A DNA stretch of 64,000 bases. Origin: JARRJY01 sp037388705 (lineage in GTDB: Bacteria; Pseudomonadota; Gammaproteobacteria; UBA6429; Thiohalophilaceae). The stretch is taken from the NCBI GenBank assembly GCA_037388705.1, contig JARRJY010000001.1, positions 1 to 64,000 of the forward strand, in the 5' to 3' direction. The position numbers and the translations under genes were made by a program. The notes beneath the pieces were generated by a model that was not told the DNA's origin, did not search any database, and saw nothing but the letters and a program-made list of their open reading frames with translations. Positions 9,738 to 19,434 of this stretch are shown piece by piece (the stretch's first letter is position 1; each line of letters starts with the position of its first letter).

Positions 9738-10540
9738 GCAGGCTAGGAACACGTTTTGCGGCACGTAAAGAAGAAGCCCGTAAAGTCTTGATCCCGTACA
9801 TCACGGCAGGTGATCCGCAGCCTGATGTCACGGTGAATTTAATGCATGCCATGGTGGCAGCTGGGGCGGACGTCATCGAACTGGGTATCCCGTTTTCGGA
9901 TCCCATGGCTGAGGGCCCGGTTATCCAGAAAGCCATGGAAAGGGCTCTGATTAACCATGTCAGCCTGAATGATGTACTGGGCATGGTGCAGCAGTTCCGC
10001 CAACAGGATAATGAAACCCCGGTTGTGTTGATGGGTTACCTGAATCCTATCGAGGTGAAGGGATATAAAACCTTCGCCAAAGAGGCCTCAGACGCCGGTG
10101 TCGATGGAGTCTTAACAGTAGATATCCCGCCAGAAGAAGCCATGGGGTATGCCTCTGCCATGAACGAGCAAGGTCTGGACTGCATCTTCCTGGTATCTCC
10201 CACCACGGATGAAAGCCGTATCAAGGCGGTATGCGAAGTGAGTGGCGGATTTGTCTACTATGTTTCCCTCAAGGGTGTCACCGGGGCCGGTCACCTGGAT
10301 ACAAATGAGGTATCAGATCGCGTTTTAGCTATCCGCAGGTTGACAGATTTGCCTGTCGGAGTAGGCTTTGGTATTAAGGATGCAGAGTCTGCAACCCGCG
10401 TTGCAGCAAGCTCTGACGCAGTAATTGTCGGTAGCGCGATTGTCAGAAAAATTGAAGAAAATATGGATTCTGCCGACAAGATTAACCAGGCGGTGAGCGG
10501 ACTTTTGGGTGAAATTCGTTCAGCGCTCGATGCCATGTAA
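9734..10540 (+). CDS. trpA: Tryptophan synthase alpha chain
   Basis: Cleaves indole-3-glycerol phosphate to indole, which passes to TrpB. A 268-residue TIM barrel. The catalytic Glu is in '[20 protein letters not shown]' (about residue 50) and the catalytic Asp in '[13 protein letters not shown]'. The phosphate site '[13 protein letters not shown]' and 'AVIVGSAIV' are present. It overlaps trpB by four bases, consistent with translational coupling. accD follows 55 bases later, a common gammaproteobacterial linkage. Confidence 0.97.
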   Translation: MSRLGTRFAARKEEARKVLIPYITAGDPQPDVTVNLMHAMVAAGADVIELGIPFSDPMAEGPVIQKAMERALINHVSLNDVLGMVQQFRQQDNETPVVLMGYLNPIEVKGYKTFAKEASDAGVDGVLTVDIPPEEAMGYASAMNEQGLDCIFLVSPTTDESRIKAVCEVSGGFVYYVSLKGVTGAGHLDTNEVSDRVLAIRRLTDLPVGVGFGIKDAESATRVAASSDAVIVGSAIVRKIEENMDSADKINQAVSGLLGEIRSALDAM

Positions 10541-10595
10541 CCATGGTAAAATGTATCAACCCTGGAAAGAACAACGAAAATAGGATGGTCTGACC

Positions 10596-11456
10596 ATGAA
10601 CTGGTTTACCAAGTTATTACCAACAAGTATTCGTACTGAAGGCGGCAGTAAAAAAGCAGTGCCTGAAGGTTTATGGACCAAGTGTGATTCATGTAACGCG
10701 GTTTTATACCGCGCTGATCTGGAGCGTAACCAGGATGTTTGTCCCAAGTGTGACCACCATATGCGTATCGGTGCTCGTCGCCGTCTTGATGGTTTTCTTG
10801 ATCCGGAGGGACGAGTTGAAATTGGTAGTGAATTAAAACCGGTTGATGCCCTGAAATTCAAGGATCTAAAAAAATACAAAGATCGATTAACACAGGCACA
10901 AAAAGCGACCGGGGAAGATGATGCCCTGGTAGTCATGAAAGGTACAGTCAAAGGCTTGTCAATGGTTGCTGCTGCATTCGAGTTTAAGTTCATGGGTGGT
11001 TCCATGGGTTCTGTTGTTGGTGAACGCTTTGTCCGGGCGGTGAACATTTGCCTGGAGGAAAACATCCCCCTGGTTTGTTTTTCAGCCAGTGGCGGTGCGC
11101 GTATGCAGGAAGCTTTATTCTCATTAATGCAAATGGCCAAGACCAGTGCGGCGTTAGCCAAGATGAACAAACAGGGCATTCCTTACATTTCGGTGATGAC
11201 TGATCCAACCATGGGTGGGGTATCAGCCAGTTTTGCCATGCTGGGTGATATCAATGTTGCTGAGCCCAATGCATTGATCGGTTTTGCCGGGCCCCGGGTT
11301 ATTGAACAAACTGTACGTGAAACCTTACCAGAAGGTTTTCAGCGCAGTGAGTTTTTACTGGAACATGGCGCTGTTGATATGATTATAGATCGCCGTGAAA
11401 TGCGTGACAGGCTGGTCAATATCGTGAGTATTATGCAACATAAACCAGCGGCATAA
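10596..11456 (+). CDS. accD: Acetyl-CoA carboxylase carboxyltransferase beta subunit
   Basis: With AccA forms the carboxyltransferase that moves CO2 from biotin to acetyl-CoA, the first committed step of fatty acid synthesis. 286 residues. The N-terminal four-Cys zinc ribbon is '[20 protein letters not shown]' and the following C-D-H-H. The crotonase-fold core shows '[19 protein letters not shown]' and '[18 protein letters not shown]', plus the '[15 protein letters not shown]' helix. ATG start at 10596. A strong terminator follows. Confidence 0.96.
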   Translation: MNWFTKLLPTSIRTEGGSKKAVPEGLWTKCDSCNAVLYRADLERNQDVCPKCDHHMRIGARRRLDGFLDPEGRVEIGSELKPVDALKFKDLKKYKDRLTQAQKATGEDDALVVMKGTVKGLSMVAAAFEFKFMGGSMGSVVGERFVRAVNICLEENIPLVCFSASGGARMQEALFSLMQMAKTSAALAKMNKQGIPYISVMTDPTMGGVSASFAMLGDINVAEPNALIGFAGPRVIEQTVRETLPEGFQRSEFLLEHGAVDMIIDRREMRDRLVNIVSIMQHKPAA

Positions 11457-11475
11457 TTCAAATACATTAGCAATT

Positions 11476-11510
11476 AATAAGGGCAGTTTTAAACTGCCCT
11501 TATTTATTTT
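11476..11510. terminator. Terminator after accD
   Basis: A 12-bp perfect stem TAAGGGCAGTTT / AAACTGCCCTTA around a one-base centre, followed by TTTATTTT on the plus strand. It separates accD from folC. Confidence 0.8.
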
Positions 11511-11521
11511 CAAGATTGAAA

Positions 11522-12787
11522 ATGCAATTCGATTCCCTTGTAGATTGGTTAGCCTGGCAGGAAACATTGCATCCCAGTGAAATCGAACTGGGACTGGAAC
11601 GTATAGCCAGAGTTTTTCATAAACTTTATCCTGAACCTGAATTGCCGGTTGTCATTACGGTTGCAGGTACCAATGGTAAAGGGTCCAGTGTTGCCATGCT
11701 TGATGCGATTTTTCGGGAAGCCGGTTATAAGGTAGGTAAATATACATCACCTCACTTGTTTAACTATAACGAACGAATTGTTATCAACGGACAGCCGGTA
11801 AGCGATGAACAAATCTGTTGTGCATTTGAACGTATTAATCAGGCAAGAGCAGATATTTCGTTAACCTATTTTGAATTTGGTACGCTGGCTGCACTGGATA
11901 TATTTTTGCAGGATAAACTCGATGTCATTATCCTGGAAGTTGGACTCGGTGGGCGCCTGGACGCAGTGAATATCATTGATCCTGACGTCGCATTAATAAC
12001 CGCGATTAGCCTGGATCATACCCAGTGGCTAGGGAGTGATCTGGCAAGTATTGCAAAAGAAAAAGCGGGCATTATGCGCAGCAATAAACCGGTGGTATCC
12101 AGTGGTCAATATGAAATTGTTACCCTGGCTGATCTTGCCAGCAAAATCGGGGCAAGACTCTACCAGGTAGGTAACGATTTCAGTTTCAATAAACAGGATG
12201 ATGGAACCTGGCGATGGCAGTCACGGCAGCAAATTCGCAGTGCACTACCACTGCCTGCCTTGTATGGTGAACACCAGTTGGAAAATGCGGCAGGTGCATT
12301 AATGGTGGTTGAACTGCTATCACAACAACTTCCGATCAGCCAGCAAGCCATACGCCACGGATTAATGTCAGTAGCATTGGCTGGTCGTTTTCAAATTGTG
12401 CCAGCAGAACCGGTTTGTATTTTCGATGTGGCACATAATACAGGTGCACTGAAGCAACTGGCGAGACAACTTGATAATTATCCCTGCGGGGGTAGAGTGT
12501 TGGCAGTACTGGGCATGCTGGCAGATAAAGATCGTGAAACAGCGCTGGCTGAAATCCAACACAATATAAATGAATGGTTTATCGCGCCGTTAGCCACTTC
12601 ACGTACAGCATCCGCTGAAGAGTTAAACAGGGTGTTAAAATCGCTGGACAGCAGCATAAATAGCCATTGCTTTGAGACTGTTACAATGGCGTTTGAACAG
12701 GCCATGAAAACTGCACAACCAGAAGACTGTATCGTGGTATTTGGCTCGTTTTATACTGTGGCGGAAGTAATGCCACAAAGATTATAA
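11522..12787 (+). CDS. folC: Bifunctional dihydrofolate synthase / folylpolyglutamate synthase
   Basis: Adds glutamate to dihydropteroate and to folates, retaining them in the cell. 421 residues. The P-loop 'VAGTNGKGSSVAMLDAIF' is at about residues 50-67, the 'YTSPHLFNYNERIVING' folate loop follows, then 'ILEVGLGGRLDAVNI' and the Mur-ligase-type 'AITAISLDHTQWLG'. The C-terminal domain has 'FDVAHNTGALKQLA'. The start is set at ATG 11522; a TTG two codons earlier is less likely. It is followed by the SPOR gene, as in Pseudomonas. Confidence 0.95.
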   Translation: MQFDSLVDWLAWQETLHPSEIELGLERIARVFHKLYPEPELPVVITVAGTNGKGSSVAMLDAIFREAGYKVGKYTSPHLFNYNERIVINGQPVSDEQICCAFERINQARADISLTYFEFGTLAALDIFLQDKLDVIILEVGLGGRLDAVNIIDPDVALITAISLDHTQWLGSDLASIAKEKAGIMRSNKPVVSSGQYEIVTLADLASKIGARLYQVGNDFSFNKQDDGTWRWQSRQQIRSALPLPALYGEHQLENAAGALMVVELLSQQLPISQQAIRHGLMSVALAGRFQIVPAEPVCIFDVAHNTGALKQLARQLDNYPCGGRVLAVLGMLADKDRETALAEIQHNINEWFIAPLATSRTASAEELNRVLKSLDSSINSHCFETVTMAFEQAMKTAQPEDCIVVFGSFYTVAEVMPQRL

Positions 12788-12826
12788 TGGTTCGCAAGCT
12801 TTAGCCTGGTTTTAAGAGGATGTTAG

Positions 12827-13411
12827 GTGGACGACAATCGTATTAAACAACGCATCATTGGCGCTATTGTGCTGGTGTCACTTGGTGTTATTTTTATTCC
12901 CATGATTCTGTCTGGGGGAGGTGAGCAAACCATGCCATTGTTTGGCAGCCCGATTCCTACCAAGCCGGACAACATTGCCGACATAAAAGTGCTGGAGTTT
13001 GAAAATACACCTACCCCGCCAGAGACACCTTCCGAAATTCGTAGCCCGGTTGATAATTACAGTAAGGAAGATGACAAGCCGGTTATCCAGCCGGTGAAAC
13101 CACAAGCTGAAACAAAAGAAAAAGTTAAAAAGAGTTCCACTTCGGATAAAACCGCCACAAAAGAGAGCAAACCACTTAAGGCCTGGGCGGTGCAGGTTGG
13201 TAGTTTTGAAAACCGTAAGAATGCGCTTGCGTTGAAAGATAAGCTAATCAAAAGAGGTTTTCGTGCCTTTGTCGAACGTATTGTTACCCAGGATAAGACG
13301 AGCTACCGAGTGCGTGTTGGGCCAGAAGTTCGCCGTGAAAATGCCGAAAATCTGCAAAAGAAAATCGAGCAAAAAATGAACATCAAAGGGATAGTGATGA
13401 CACACCCTTAA
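12827..13411 (+). CDS. dedD: SPOR-domain cell-division protein (DedD-like)
   Basis: An inner-membrane protein whose SPOR domain binds denuded glycans at the division septum. 194 residues. A short cytoplasmic head, one membrane span at about 12-30 ('IGAIVLVSLGVIFIPMIL'), a Pro/Lys-rich periplasmic linker, then the SPOR domain at about 118-192 ('AWAVQVGSFENRKNALALKD' to the end). GTG start at 12827, after GAGGAT. It lies between folC and cvpA in the usual order. The gene symbol follows context; DamX/FtsN-type paralogues share the architecture. Confidence 0.88.
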   Translation: MDDNRIKQRIIGAIVLVSLGVIFIPMILSGGGEQTMPLFGSPIPTKPDNIADIKVLEFENTPTPPETPSEIRSPVDNYSKEDDKPVIQPVKPQAETKEKVKKSSTSDKTATKESKPLKAWAVQVGSFENRKNALALKDKLIKRGFRAFVERIVTQDKTSYRVRVGPEVRRENAENLQKKIEQKMNIKGIVMTHP

Positions 13412-13475
13412 ACATGGCTATGCGGCTAGCCTGGCATTTGATAAAATTCACTTTTAAGACGTACCTGGGATTGCC

Positions 13476-13970
13476 ATGATAGGCGTTGATTACGCAATTC
13501 TTGCAATTATTCTGTTATCGGCATTTATCAGCCTGATCCGTGGATTTGTTAAAGAAGCCATGTCACTGGCCGGCTGGGTAGCTGCAATCTGGATATCCAT
13601 TACTTTTGCCGGTGGTTTCTCTGAACTGGGAATTGTGAAAACGTCCATTACTGATGTGACTTTACGCCTGATGGTATCTTTCCTGACCCTGTTTGTATTG
13701 ACCCTGATCGTTTCCGGAGTGATAAATTTTTTCGCTGTCAAACTGGTTCAGCGTACCGGGCTGACGGGAACCGATAGGTTTCTGGGAGTAATTTTCGGAT
13801 TTCTGCGTGGCGCATTACTGGTCATTGTGCTGGTATTACTGGCAGGACTGACACCGATGCCAAAAGAAAGCTGGTGGGATGATTCATTTTTCCTGTTCAG
13901 ATTTGAGGCAATCGCCGTATGGTTAAGTGACTTTTTGCCATCTTCAATAGCCGGTAAATTATCCTACTAA
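13476..13970 (+). CDS. cvpA: CvpA family membrane protein
   Basis: A 164-residue inner-membrane protein of the colicin V production family. There are about four hydrophobic segments: residues 3-20, 28-46, 62-84 and 103-125. The N-terminal 'DYAILAIILLSAFISLIRGF' and 'VKEAMSLAGWVAAIW' are typical. It lies 53 bases before purF, the order known in E. coli and Pseudomonas. Its molecular role is not settled; the family has been linked to envelope homeostasis. ATG start at 13476. Confidence 0.9.
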   Translation: MIGVDYAILAIILLSAFISLIRGFVKEAMSLAGWVAAIWISITFAGGFSELGIVKTSITDVTLRLMVSFLTLFVLTLIVSGVINFFAVKLVQRTGLTGTDRFLGVIFGFLRGALLVIVLVLLAGLTPMPKESWWDDSFFLFRFEAIAVWLSDFLPSSIAGKLSY

Positions 13971-14023
13971 TTTGCCGATAACGATTGTGTACTAAAATAG
14001 TATTAAATTGAGGTAACTGAAAT

Positions 14024-15532
14024 ATGTGCGGGATTATCGGGATAGTCGCCAAGTCACAGGTCAATCAGATGCTCTATGATGGACTTACCGTTCTGCAGCA
14101 CCGTGGCCAGGATGCAGCTGGAATTGTTACCAGTGAGAACGAACGCCTGTTTTTACGCAAGGCCAACGGCATGGTACGTGATGTATTTCATACCCGACAT
14201 ATGTTACGGCTCAAAGGAAACATGGGGATTGGCCATGTCCGTTATCCAACAGCTGGTTGTTTTTCTTCCGCAGAAGCCCAGCCTTTTTATGTTAACTCAC
14301 CTTACGGGATAACCCTGGCACACAATGGTAATCTCACAAATGCAGAAGATTTAAAGCGTGAACTCTTTATTGAAGATCGTCGACATATCAATACCGATTC
14401 AGATTCTGAAGTTTTGTTAAATGTATTTGCTCATGAACTTGATAACAGTGCCAAGTTAAAAATTACTCCCAGTGATATTTTTAATGCTGTTAAAGGTGTT
14501 CATCGTCGCTGTCGTGGAGCCTATGCAGCTGTTGCCATGATTAATGGTAACGGCATGGTAGCATTTCGTGATCCGAATGGTATTCGCCCGGTGGCATTTG
14601 GTCGTCGCCAGACGGAGCAGGGCATGGAATATATCGTGGCTTCAGAAAGTGTTGCGATTGATGCACTGGGATTTGAACTAATACGTGATATTGCGCCGGG
14701 AGAAGCTATTTATATTGATTCAGCTGGCGCCCTACATAATTCGCAATGTACTGAAAATGCAAAACTTTCCCCCTGTATTTTTGAACATGTTTATTTCGCC
14801 CGTCCCGATTCCATTATGGATGGTGTTTCAGTATATAAAGCACGTTTGAGAATGGGTAAATACCTGGCCGATAAAATTCTCAAAGAATTCCCGGATCATG
14901 ATATTGATGTGGTATTGCCTATCCCGGACACCAGCCGTACCTCGGCGCTGGCACTGTCTTACCGGCTGGGTGTTACTTACAGTGAAGGTTTTATTAAAAA
15001 CCGTTATATTGGTCGTACCTTCATTATGCCAGGTCAGAAACAGCGCAAGAAATCTGTACGACAGAAACTCAATGCCATTGAACTGGAGTTCAAAGGCAAA
15101 AATGTATTACTGGTGGATGATTCTATTGTTCGGGGTACGACATCAAAACAAATTATCCAGATGGCACGTGAAGCCGGTGCCAACAAGGTTTACTTTGCCT
15201 CAGCAGCGCCTCCGGTAAGATATCCAAATGTTTATGGTATTGATATGCCGGCAGCAGAAGAATTGATTGGCCATGATCGTGATGAGCAGCAAATTGCGGA
15301 AGCCATTGGTGCCGATCGTTTGTTCTATCAGGATCTGGATGACCTGATTGAAGCGGTACGCAAAAAGGTACCCAACATCGAGCAATTTGACACCTCGGTC
15401 TTCAATGGTGAGTATGTGACAGGTGATATCAACGAGGATTACCTGGCCCGTATAGAAGAACTGCGTAATGATGACGCACGCAAGGAAACTGATAAAGATA
15501 ACGAAGTTGTTGAAATCTATAATGCGGGTTGA
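14024..15532 (+). CDS. purF: Amidophosphoribosyltransferase
   Basis: Makes phosphoribosylamine from PRPP and glutamine, the first step of de novo purine synthesis. 502 residues, full length. The N-terminal nucleophile is Cys2, exposed after Met removal (M-C-G-I-I-G), followed by the glutaminase domain to about residue 235. The phosphoribosyltransferase domain has the PRPP loop '[18 protein letters not shown]'. No propeptide precedes the Cys, as in the E. coli enzyme. It is followed by the SAM-II riboswitch of metZ. Confidence 0.97.
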   Translation: MCGIIGIVAKSQVNQMLYDGLTVLQHRGQDAAGIVTSENERLFLRKANGMVRDVFHTRHMLRLKGNMGIGHVRYPTAGCFSSAEAQPFYVNSPYGITLAHNGNLTNAEDLKRELFIEDRRHINTDSDSEVLLNVFAHELDNSAKLKITPSDIFNAVKGVHRRCRGAYAAVAMINGNGMVAFRDPNGIRPVAFGRRQTEQGMEYIVASESVAIDALGFELIRDIAPGEAIYIDSAGALHNSQCTENAKLSPCIFEHVYFARPDSIMDGVSVYKARLRMGKYLADKILKEFPDHDIDVVLPIPDTSRTSALALSYRLGVTYSEGFIKNRYIGRTFIMPGQKQRKKSVRQKLNAIELEFKGKNVLLVDDSIVRGTTSKQIIQMAREAGANKVYFASAAPPVRYPNVYGIDMPAAEELIGHDRDEQQIAEAIGADRLFYQDLDDLIEAVRKKVPNIEQFDTSVFNGEYVTGDINEDYLARIEELRNDDARKETDKDNEVVEIYNAG

Positions 15533-15565
15533 CAAATAAAACGTGATTGCCTAATCTAGCCACAT

Positions 15566-15650
15566 GCGCCGATTTGAGTTTCAGCTTGCGGGCGCTTAAC
15601 AAATGCAGCTAAAGCGAGCGAAGCCTGCTTTAGCCTAAGCGGGTTTTTTT
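15566..15650 (+). promoter_or_regulatory. SAM-II riboswitch with antiterminator and terminator, controlling metZ
   Basis: The aptamer spans 15566-15615. It has GCGCCGATTTGA, then GCTTGCGGGCGC closing the first stem (GCGC/GCGC), then AACAAATG and the pseudoknot strand AGCTAAAGC. This closely matches the known SAM-II (SAM-alpha) pattern from metX/metZ leaders. The strand GCTAAAGC at 15608-15615 is exactly complementary to GCTTTAGC at 15627-15634, an antiterminator. That segment overlaps the 5' arm of a terminator, CCTGCTT (15624-15630) pairing with AAGCGGG (15637-15643) before seven T at 15644-15650. Inference: SAM locks the pseudoknot strand, the terminator forms and metZ is turned off. The aptamer match and the competing stems are seen directly; the switching is not tested. 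Confidence 0.85.
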
Positions 15651-15690
15651 ATGCCCGCGTTTCCTGTAAAAAAGGTTTAAGGAGACGGTT

Positions 15691-16884
15691 ATGAGTAATG
15701 ATAATTATATTGATGACGAACTGGAGTTCGAGACCAGGGCAATTCGTGCAGGTATTCACCGTACTGCGGAGCTGGAACACTCAGAACCCATATTCCCGAC
15801 GTCGAGCTACGTATTTGGCAGTGCGGCAGAAGCAGAAGCACGATTTAAGGGCGAAGTACCGGGAAATATTTATTCTCGTTTTACCAATCCAACTGTACGC
15901 AGTTTCGAGGAACGCCTTGCATCACTGGAAGGTGGTGAGCGTTGTGTTGCTACGGCATCAGGTATGTCTGCAATTTTAAGCACCTGTTTAAGCTTACTGA
16001 AGGCAGGTGATCATATCGTGTCATCAAATGCAATTTTTGGAAGTACGGTAGTATTGTTTAACAAGTATCTCAGGCCGTTTGATATTGATATTACCTTTGT
16101 TCCACAAACTGACCTGGCGGCTTGGAAAGCGGCAATAAAGCCTAATACCAGGCTCCTGTTCGTTGAAACGCCATCTAATCCTTTAACAGAAATTGCAGAT
16201 ATTCAGGCGTTAGCTGATCTGGCGCATGACAATGATTGCCTGCTTGTTGTCGATAACTGTTTCAGTACACCAGCATTACAACAACCGCTAAAACAGGGTG
16301 CAGATATTATCATCCATTCGGCAACCAAGTATATTGATGGTCAGGGACGGTGTGTTGGTGGTGCAGTAGTTGGTAACAATGAACTGGTTGGAGAGCATGT
16401 CTATGGTTTTCTTCGTACTGCAGGCCCGACATTGAGTGCTTTTAACGCCTGGGTATTTTTAAAAGGGCTGGAAACACTATCACTCAGAATGAAAGCACAC
16501 AGTGACAACGCCCTGCAGTTTGCACAATTTCTTGAAGAACAACCGAACGTGGAGAGGGTGTATTACCCGGGACTGCCAAGTCACCCTCAACATGAGTTGG
16601 CCAAGAAGCAACAAACTGGTTTTGGCGGTATTGTTGCGTTTGAGGTCAAAGGTAGAAAACAGGAAGCCTGGAAAGTCATTGATAACACCCGGTTTCTTTC
16701 CATTACAGCAAACCTGGGCGATACCAAGACTACGATTACCCATCCGGCAACCACCACGCATGGCCGGCTTACAGATGATGAACGTGCTGAGGCAGGCATC
16801 AAGGATGGTTTGTTAAGAGTGGCAGTAGGGTTGGAAAACATTGAAGATATTAAGAAAGATATTCTCCGTGGACTGGGTGATTAA
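15691..16884 (+). CDS. metZ: O-succinylhomoserine sulfhydrylase
   Basis: A PLP enzyme making homocysteine from O-succinylhomoserine and sulfide, the direct-sulfhydrylation route to methionine. 397 residues of the Cys/Met metabolism family. The PLP lysine is in 'DIIIHSATKYIDGQGRCVGG' (about residue 210), with 'FVETPSNPLTEIADI' and 'VVDNCFSTPALQQPLKQGAD'. The neighbourhood (purF upstream) and a SAM riboswitch both fit methionine synthesis. ATG at 15691 follows AAGGAGACGGTT, a strong ribosome site. Closely related metB/metY enzymes cannot be excluded by eye. Confidence 0.92.
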   Translation: MSNDNYIDDELEFETRAIRAGIHRTAELEHSEPIFPTSSYVFGSAAEAEARFKGEVPGNIYSRFTNPTVRSFEERLASLEGGERCVATASGMSAILSTCLSLLKAGDHIVSSNAIFGSTVVLFNKYLRPFDIDITFVPQTDLAAWKAAIKPNTRLLFVETPSNPLTEIADIQALADLAHDNDCLLVVDNCFSTPALQQPLKQGADIIIHSATKYIDGQGRCVGGAVVGNNELVGEHVYGFLRTAGPTLSAFNAWVFLKGLETLSLRMKAHSDNALQFAQFLEEQPNVERVYYPGLPSHPQHELAKKQQTGFGGIVAFEVKGRKQEAWKVIDNTRFLSITANLGDTKTTITHPATTTHGRLTDDERAEAGIKDGLLRVAVGLENIEDIKKDILRGLGD

Positions 16885-16914
16885 AAAAAGCCGAACAAAT
16901 GTTCGGCTTTTTTT
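16883..16914 (+). terminator. Terminator after metZ
   Basis: AAAGCCGAACA and TGTTCGGCTTT form an 11-bp stem with a two-base loop, followed by a T-run and preceded by an A-run, so it could act on both strands. Confidence 0.88.
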
Positions 16915-16929
16915 ACAGGGATGATGTAA

Positions 16930-18231
16930 ATGAATGAATTTTTTCCATTTATACCAGTAGCAATTATTATTGGTGTTTTACTTGCCTTGCTGGTGTCTTA
17001 TCGAAAGTACCAGCGATTCAAGAAAAACAAACAGCTTGAGGAGAATGGCAATGAATTGCCGGAAATGCTGATACTAAAGCGTCCTTTTGCCCAATATCCT
17101 GGCAAGTCTTTACGAAAGTTTCAATTAATTTTAGTTCTGTCATTTTTGTTAGTTAGTGTTTCATTTTTTAGTGTCTTGTTACTGAATGTAGACTCTTTTG
17201 ATGCACATGTTGATAGACTGCTGAAAGTGATCAGTGATGATCTGAAAATACAATTCGTCTTTATTATGATGTTGGTATTTACGATTCTCTATCCAATGTA
17301 TCTTGGGAGATCCGCAAAAAACGAACAGGTTGTACTAACAAAAGAAAGCATAAGCTACCATCCCGCAGGGATATTTATTACAAACCTGTTTTTTCCTGCC
17401 TGGACTATGAAATGGGAAAATGCCACAGCGATTTCTATGGAAAGAGCCGGCATGCAAAGCAGGTTATGCCTGACAGACATCACAGGCAAAAAACGATGTC
17501 TGATTGTAAACCAGTGGCGGGAAATGAAAACTAATGATAATTCCAGGCCGATTCTGTTTAGCGAAATATGGGAAGCCAATGAGCTTTATATGAATCCTGC
17601 GGCAATACTGGACAGGCCGCTAGTACGCTATATCAAGAAGTATACTGATATTAACCTGGAAATATCAAAGTCAGATATGAACTTTGATTTATTATCAAGT
17701 CCTAAAATAAAAACCATATTAATATTTATGTTAGCAATGGGCAGTTATTCATTAATTGATGCCTTGTTGAACATGGAAACTTACCTTGTTACCCCTTCTT
17801 TGTGGTGGTTTGTTATTGGCGGTGTTGCCGGGAGTGTATTTGCATTTTTAAAAATGTCAGATAACAAGATACCGCTAAGTAACACAATTGGTGTGAGCGT
17901 GATTTTTGGTGTGTTCGCTGGAATTGCGCTCTATCCTGGTTTGTTAAGAATTAACCAGTTAACGGATTCTTACGGCCTGAGAAGTTATGAATATCAAATG
18001 AAATCTGATGGTGTATTCAGAAGTAATGATCCAAGTCTTCCGGAAATCAGGATGGCACCAGATAAATACTGGAAAAGTATTAAAATCGGAGATAAATATT
18101 CTTTTAGAATCAGGAAAGGTGGACTTGGTTTTTATCAGATAGATATGGATAAGGTATATGCAAATATGCGTAATTGGTATTGCCAGCAGGAAAAAGAAAA
18201 CCCAATGAATATTAGAGTAGGGTGTGAATAA
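16930..18231 (+). CDS. Unknown multi-pass membrane protein
   Basis: 433 residues, not recognised. Hydrophobic segments lie near residues 5-23, 62-86, 108-126, 255-273, 288-306 and 317-336. A soluble loop of about 120 residues sits between spans 3 and 4; its start ('VVLTKESISYHPAGIFITNL') and the following W-x-x-A-T-A-I-S-M resemble a small PH-like beta domain found in bacterial membrane proteins. The C-terminus is a soluble tail of about 95 residues. It is transcribed towards an alpha/beta hydrolase 26 bases later. It has no counterpart in the Pseudomonas order and starts an accessory stretch. Existence as a real gene is well supported by length; function is unknown. Confidence 0.7.
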   Translation: MNEFFPFIPVAIIIGVLLALLVSYRKYQRFKKNKQLEENGNELPEMLILKRPFAQYPGKSLRKFQLILVLSFLLVSVSFFSVLLLNVDSFDAHVDRLLKVISDDLKIQFVFIMMLVFTILYPMYLGRSAKNEQVVLTKESISYHPAGIFITNLFFPAWTMKWENATAISMERAGMQSRLCLTDITGKKRCLIVNQWREMKTNDNSRPILFSEIWEANELYMNPAAILDRPLVRYIKKYTDINLEISKSDMNFDLLSSPKIKTILIFMLAMGSYSLIDALLNMETYLVTPSLWWFVIGGVAGSVFAFLKMSDNKIPLSNTIGVSVIFGVFAGIALYPGLLRINQLTDSYGLRSYEYQMKSDGVFRSNDPSLPEIRMAPDKYWKSIKIGDKYSFRIRKGGLGFYQIDMDKVYANMRNWYCQQEKENPMNIRVGCE

Positions 18232-18257
18232 TAAACATCAAGTCTCGAGGATTTTAA

Positions 18258-18881
18258 GTGAAGCAGGATGAAGCAGTCGTTTTTATTCATGGTATCTGGA
18301 TGAAAGGCTATGAACTTGCCTACCTGTCGCATCATTTAAAAAAACAGGGTTATCAAATCTATCACTTTAAATATAAAAGCCTTCGTAAGACGCCAGAAAA
18401 AAATGCAGATTCGTTAAATTATTTCCTGGAAAAAATTAAGCAGCCTATAATTCATCTTGTATCACATAGTCTTGGTGGAATTATTGTGCTGCATTTATTT
18501 GATCGTCACCCACAGGTAAAGCCAGGAAAAATAATTATGTTAGCTACGCCAATAAGTGGCAGCGCAGTTGCAAAACACATATACCAACACTCCAGGCTAA
18601 GGTGGATACTGGGAAAATCCACTGAGCATGGATTATTGGGAGATACTCCCGCCTGGAACAGTGAACACAATATATACATGATCGCCGGTAAAAAAAGTGT
18701 TGGAATCGGAATGTTACTGGCGTTCAAGGCATTAACAAAACCTAATGATGGCACGGTAAATTGCAAAGAAACAATTGCACCTTATATCAGGCAACACTTC
18801 GTGGTACCTCACAGTCATTTTTCAATGCTGATATCTAGAAAAGTAGCTAAAAAAATTAGTGAAATTCTTGCGGATAAATAA
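18258..18881 (+). CDS. Alpha/beta-hydrolase fold esterase or lipase
   Basis: 207 residues. The oxyanion-hole motif H-G-I-W lies near the N-terminus ('VFIHGIWMKGYELAYL'), and the nucleophile elbow S-H-S-L-G-G is in 'IIHLVSHSLGGIIVLHLF' (about residues 69-86). A late histidine in 'VVPHSHFSML' would complete the triad, with the acid probably in 'TKPNDGTVN'. No signal peptide, so cytoplasmic or membrane-associated. GTG start at 18258; the nearby ATG is out of frame. Likely co-transcribed with the preceding membrane protein. Substrate unknown; PGAP1-like lipases and thioesterases are the nearest types I recognise. Confidence 0.78.
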   Translation: MKQDEAVVFIHGIWMKGYELAYLSHHLKKQGYQIYHFKYKSLRKTPEKNADSLNYFLEKIKQPIIHLVSHSLGGIIVLHLFDRHPQVKPGKIIMLATPISGSAVAKHIYQHSRLRWILGKSTEHGLLGDTPAWNSEHNIYMIAGKKSVGIGMLLAFKALTKPNDGTVNCKETIAPYIRQHFVVPHSHFSMLISRKVAKKISEILADK

Positions 18882-18887
18882 CTTTAT

Positions 18888-19200
18888 TCACACGATGCTT
18901 GCAGCATCCATTTTTTTGAATTCATCGAGATTTGGCTCCAGGCCATGCTGGATACGCCATTGGTCCTGCATGAGGTAATAAGCTACCAGTTCCATATGTC
19001 CCGGGCATGTATTTAAGTGACGTCCATTTTTCCATTGCACGTAATGAACCAGTTCATGCGCCAGCTTTGATTGATTATCCAGGTCATGTTGCTGAAAATC
19101 CAGTTTTAAATATATCGTGAGATGGTTGTTATAGAATCCCTATAGACGGGAGTCCAGGCATCGCTTTTAATCATTAATGCCGTATGGCATGCACATATTA
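18888..19200 (-). pseudogene. Decayed HExxH zinc-peptidase-like gene
   Basis: On the minus strand the frame ending at TGA 18888 encodes about 80 residues containing 'QSKLAHELVHYVQ', a clear HExxH metal site. It continues through 'CPGHMELVAYYLMQDQW', typical of small HExxH proteins with unknown substrates. Upstream, an in-frame TAG occurs near 19140. The next frame over reads A-W-T-P-V-Y-R up to that point, and one extra G in the local GGG run would rejoin the two as V-Y-R-G-F-Y-N-N-H. No intact start was found further out. So this looks like a frameshifted remnant; the left boundary in gene terms is approximate. Confidence 0.65.
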
Positions 19201-19434
19201 TGCAATTCTGTCATCACAATATTTGGCGATAAACTCAATATTGTAGTTGTATTCATATCATTTCAGACAAGAAGTCCGATAACTATGTTGTGCATAGTAT
19301 CCTATAATGAGAATGACGATATCTCTTTATGTATTAACTATAAATATAGAAGATGAACAAGTAACCTAAAGTGATTTGTAAAAAATTGGTTTATATCAAC
19401 TATAATTTATCTAAATTATGATGTTCTGTATAAA
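19200..19434. other. AT-rich intergenic region upstream of the patatin gene
   Basis: No coding frame. A good -10 box (TATAAT at 19401-19406) lies 28 bases before the patatin ATG, without a convincing -35. Nothing else stands out. Confidence 0.4.
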
